A stretch of DNA of 32,709 bases from assembly GCA_964612515.1 (NCBI GenBank), contig CAZTCX010000017.1:1-32709 (forward strand), in the 5' to 3' direction. The stretch is from SABY01 sp964612515. GTDB lineage: Bacteria; Bacteroidota; Bacteroidia; Bacteroidales; 4484-276. A program made the translations under genes and the position numbers. Under the pieces are notes generated by a model. That model saw nothing but the letters and a program-made list of their open reading frames with translations. It was not told the DNA's origin and searched no databases. Shown here one piece after another: positions 32,654-32,709 of this stretch (positions within the stretch are counted from its first letter, which is position 1; every line of letters begins with the position of its first letter).

Positions 32654-32709
32654 ATCCTTCGTAAATCGTCCTTCGTAAATCGTCCTTCGTAAATCGTCCT
32701 TCGTAAATC
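32654..32709 (+). repeat. 14-bp tandem repeat, four units, running off the window edge
   Basis: Four exact-length copies of GTCCTTCGTAAATC (the first begins AT instead of GT) fill 32654-32709 and reach the end of the window, so the array may continue. Each 14-mer is two heptads (GTCCTTC and GTAAATC), matching the 7-bp period of the array at 32567-32615. Confidence 0.9.

Noticed and set aside
32567..32709. CRISPR array at the right end
   Set aside because: The units are 7 and 14 bp and directly abutting, with no spacers and no cas genes, so they are simple tandem repeats.

Overview
The window is from a Bacteroidota genome, most likely Bacteroidales-like. The evidence is two SusC/SusD pairs, two proteins with type IX secretion (T9SS) C-terminal sorting domains, MKK-type lipoproteins, a type A RNase P RNA, and repeated copies of the Bacteroidota -7 promoter element TAnnTTTG. 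Most genes look near 50% GC by eye. A stretch at about 2.4-4.3 kb is visibly more AT-rich.

Layout. (1) 1-1961: the 3' part of a large gene of unknown function, with a propeller-like N-terminus, a Cys-rich segment, a PASTA-like repeat and a coiled coil. (2) 1962-4840: an accessory-looking stretch with an AT-rich, overlapping pair of SDR oxidoreductases, a short remnant of a type I restriction HsdR subunit, and a strong orphan terminator. (3) 4905-8035: RNA-modification housekeeping genes (rsmG, trmJ, a dus-family gene), interrupted by a 600-bp block of palindromic intergenic repeats. (4) 8266-18909: a tight five-gene polysaccharide utilisation locus (PUL 1) of GH144 lipoprotein, SusC, SusD, GH3 and multimodular GH144 with T9SS signal. 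The GH144 plus GH3 content points to beta-1,2-glucan (sophoro-oligosaccharides) as substrate. (5) 18910-19391: two tandem 82-bp elements with 15-bp terminal inverted repeats, then a bidirectional terminator. (6) 19392-27122: PUL 2, a divergent arrangement of a T9SS-exported tandem-CBM protein (minus strand) and a susC-susD-susE operon (plus strand). It has binding and import functions but no enzyme, and its modules suggest an alpha-glucan. (7) 27236-31575: lepA, a MATE exporter, tatA and the RNase P RNA gene rnpB. (8) 31727-32518: a secreted tandem thioredoxin-like protein with a Cys-rich tail, followed by heptamer-based tandem repeats that run off the window edge.

How the genes work together (inferred). 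In PUL 1 the T9SS-exported GH144 and the lipoprotein GH144 would cut beta-1,2-glucan at the surface or in the periplasm, SusC/SusD would import the oligosaccharides, and the GH3 would release glucose. In PUL 2 the surface CBM protein, SusE and SusD would capture a glucan for SusC. No dedicated regulator (HTCS, SusR, ECF sigma/anti-sigma) is visible for either PUL. The nearest thing to a wholly new element is the paired 82-bp inverted-repeat unit at 19090-19269. The promoter layout is also informative: rsmG and lepA have the -7 element so close to their ATG that their transcripts should be leaderless, and the same spacing places the rnpB transcript start exactly at its P1 helix.
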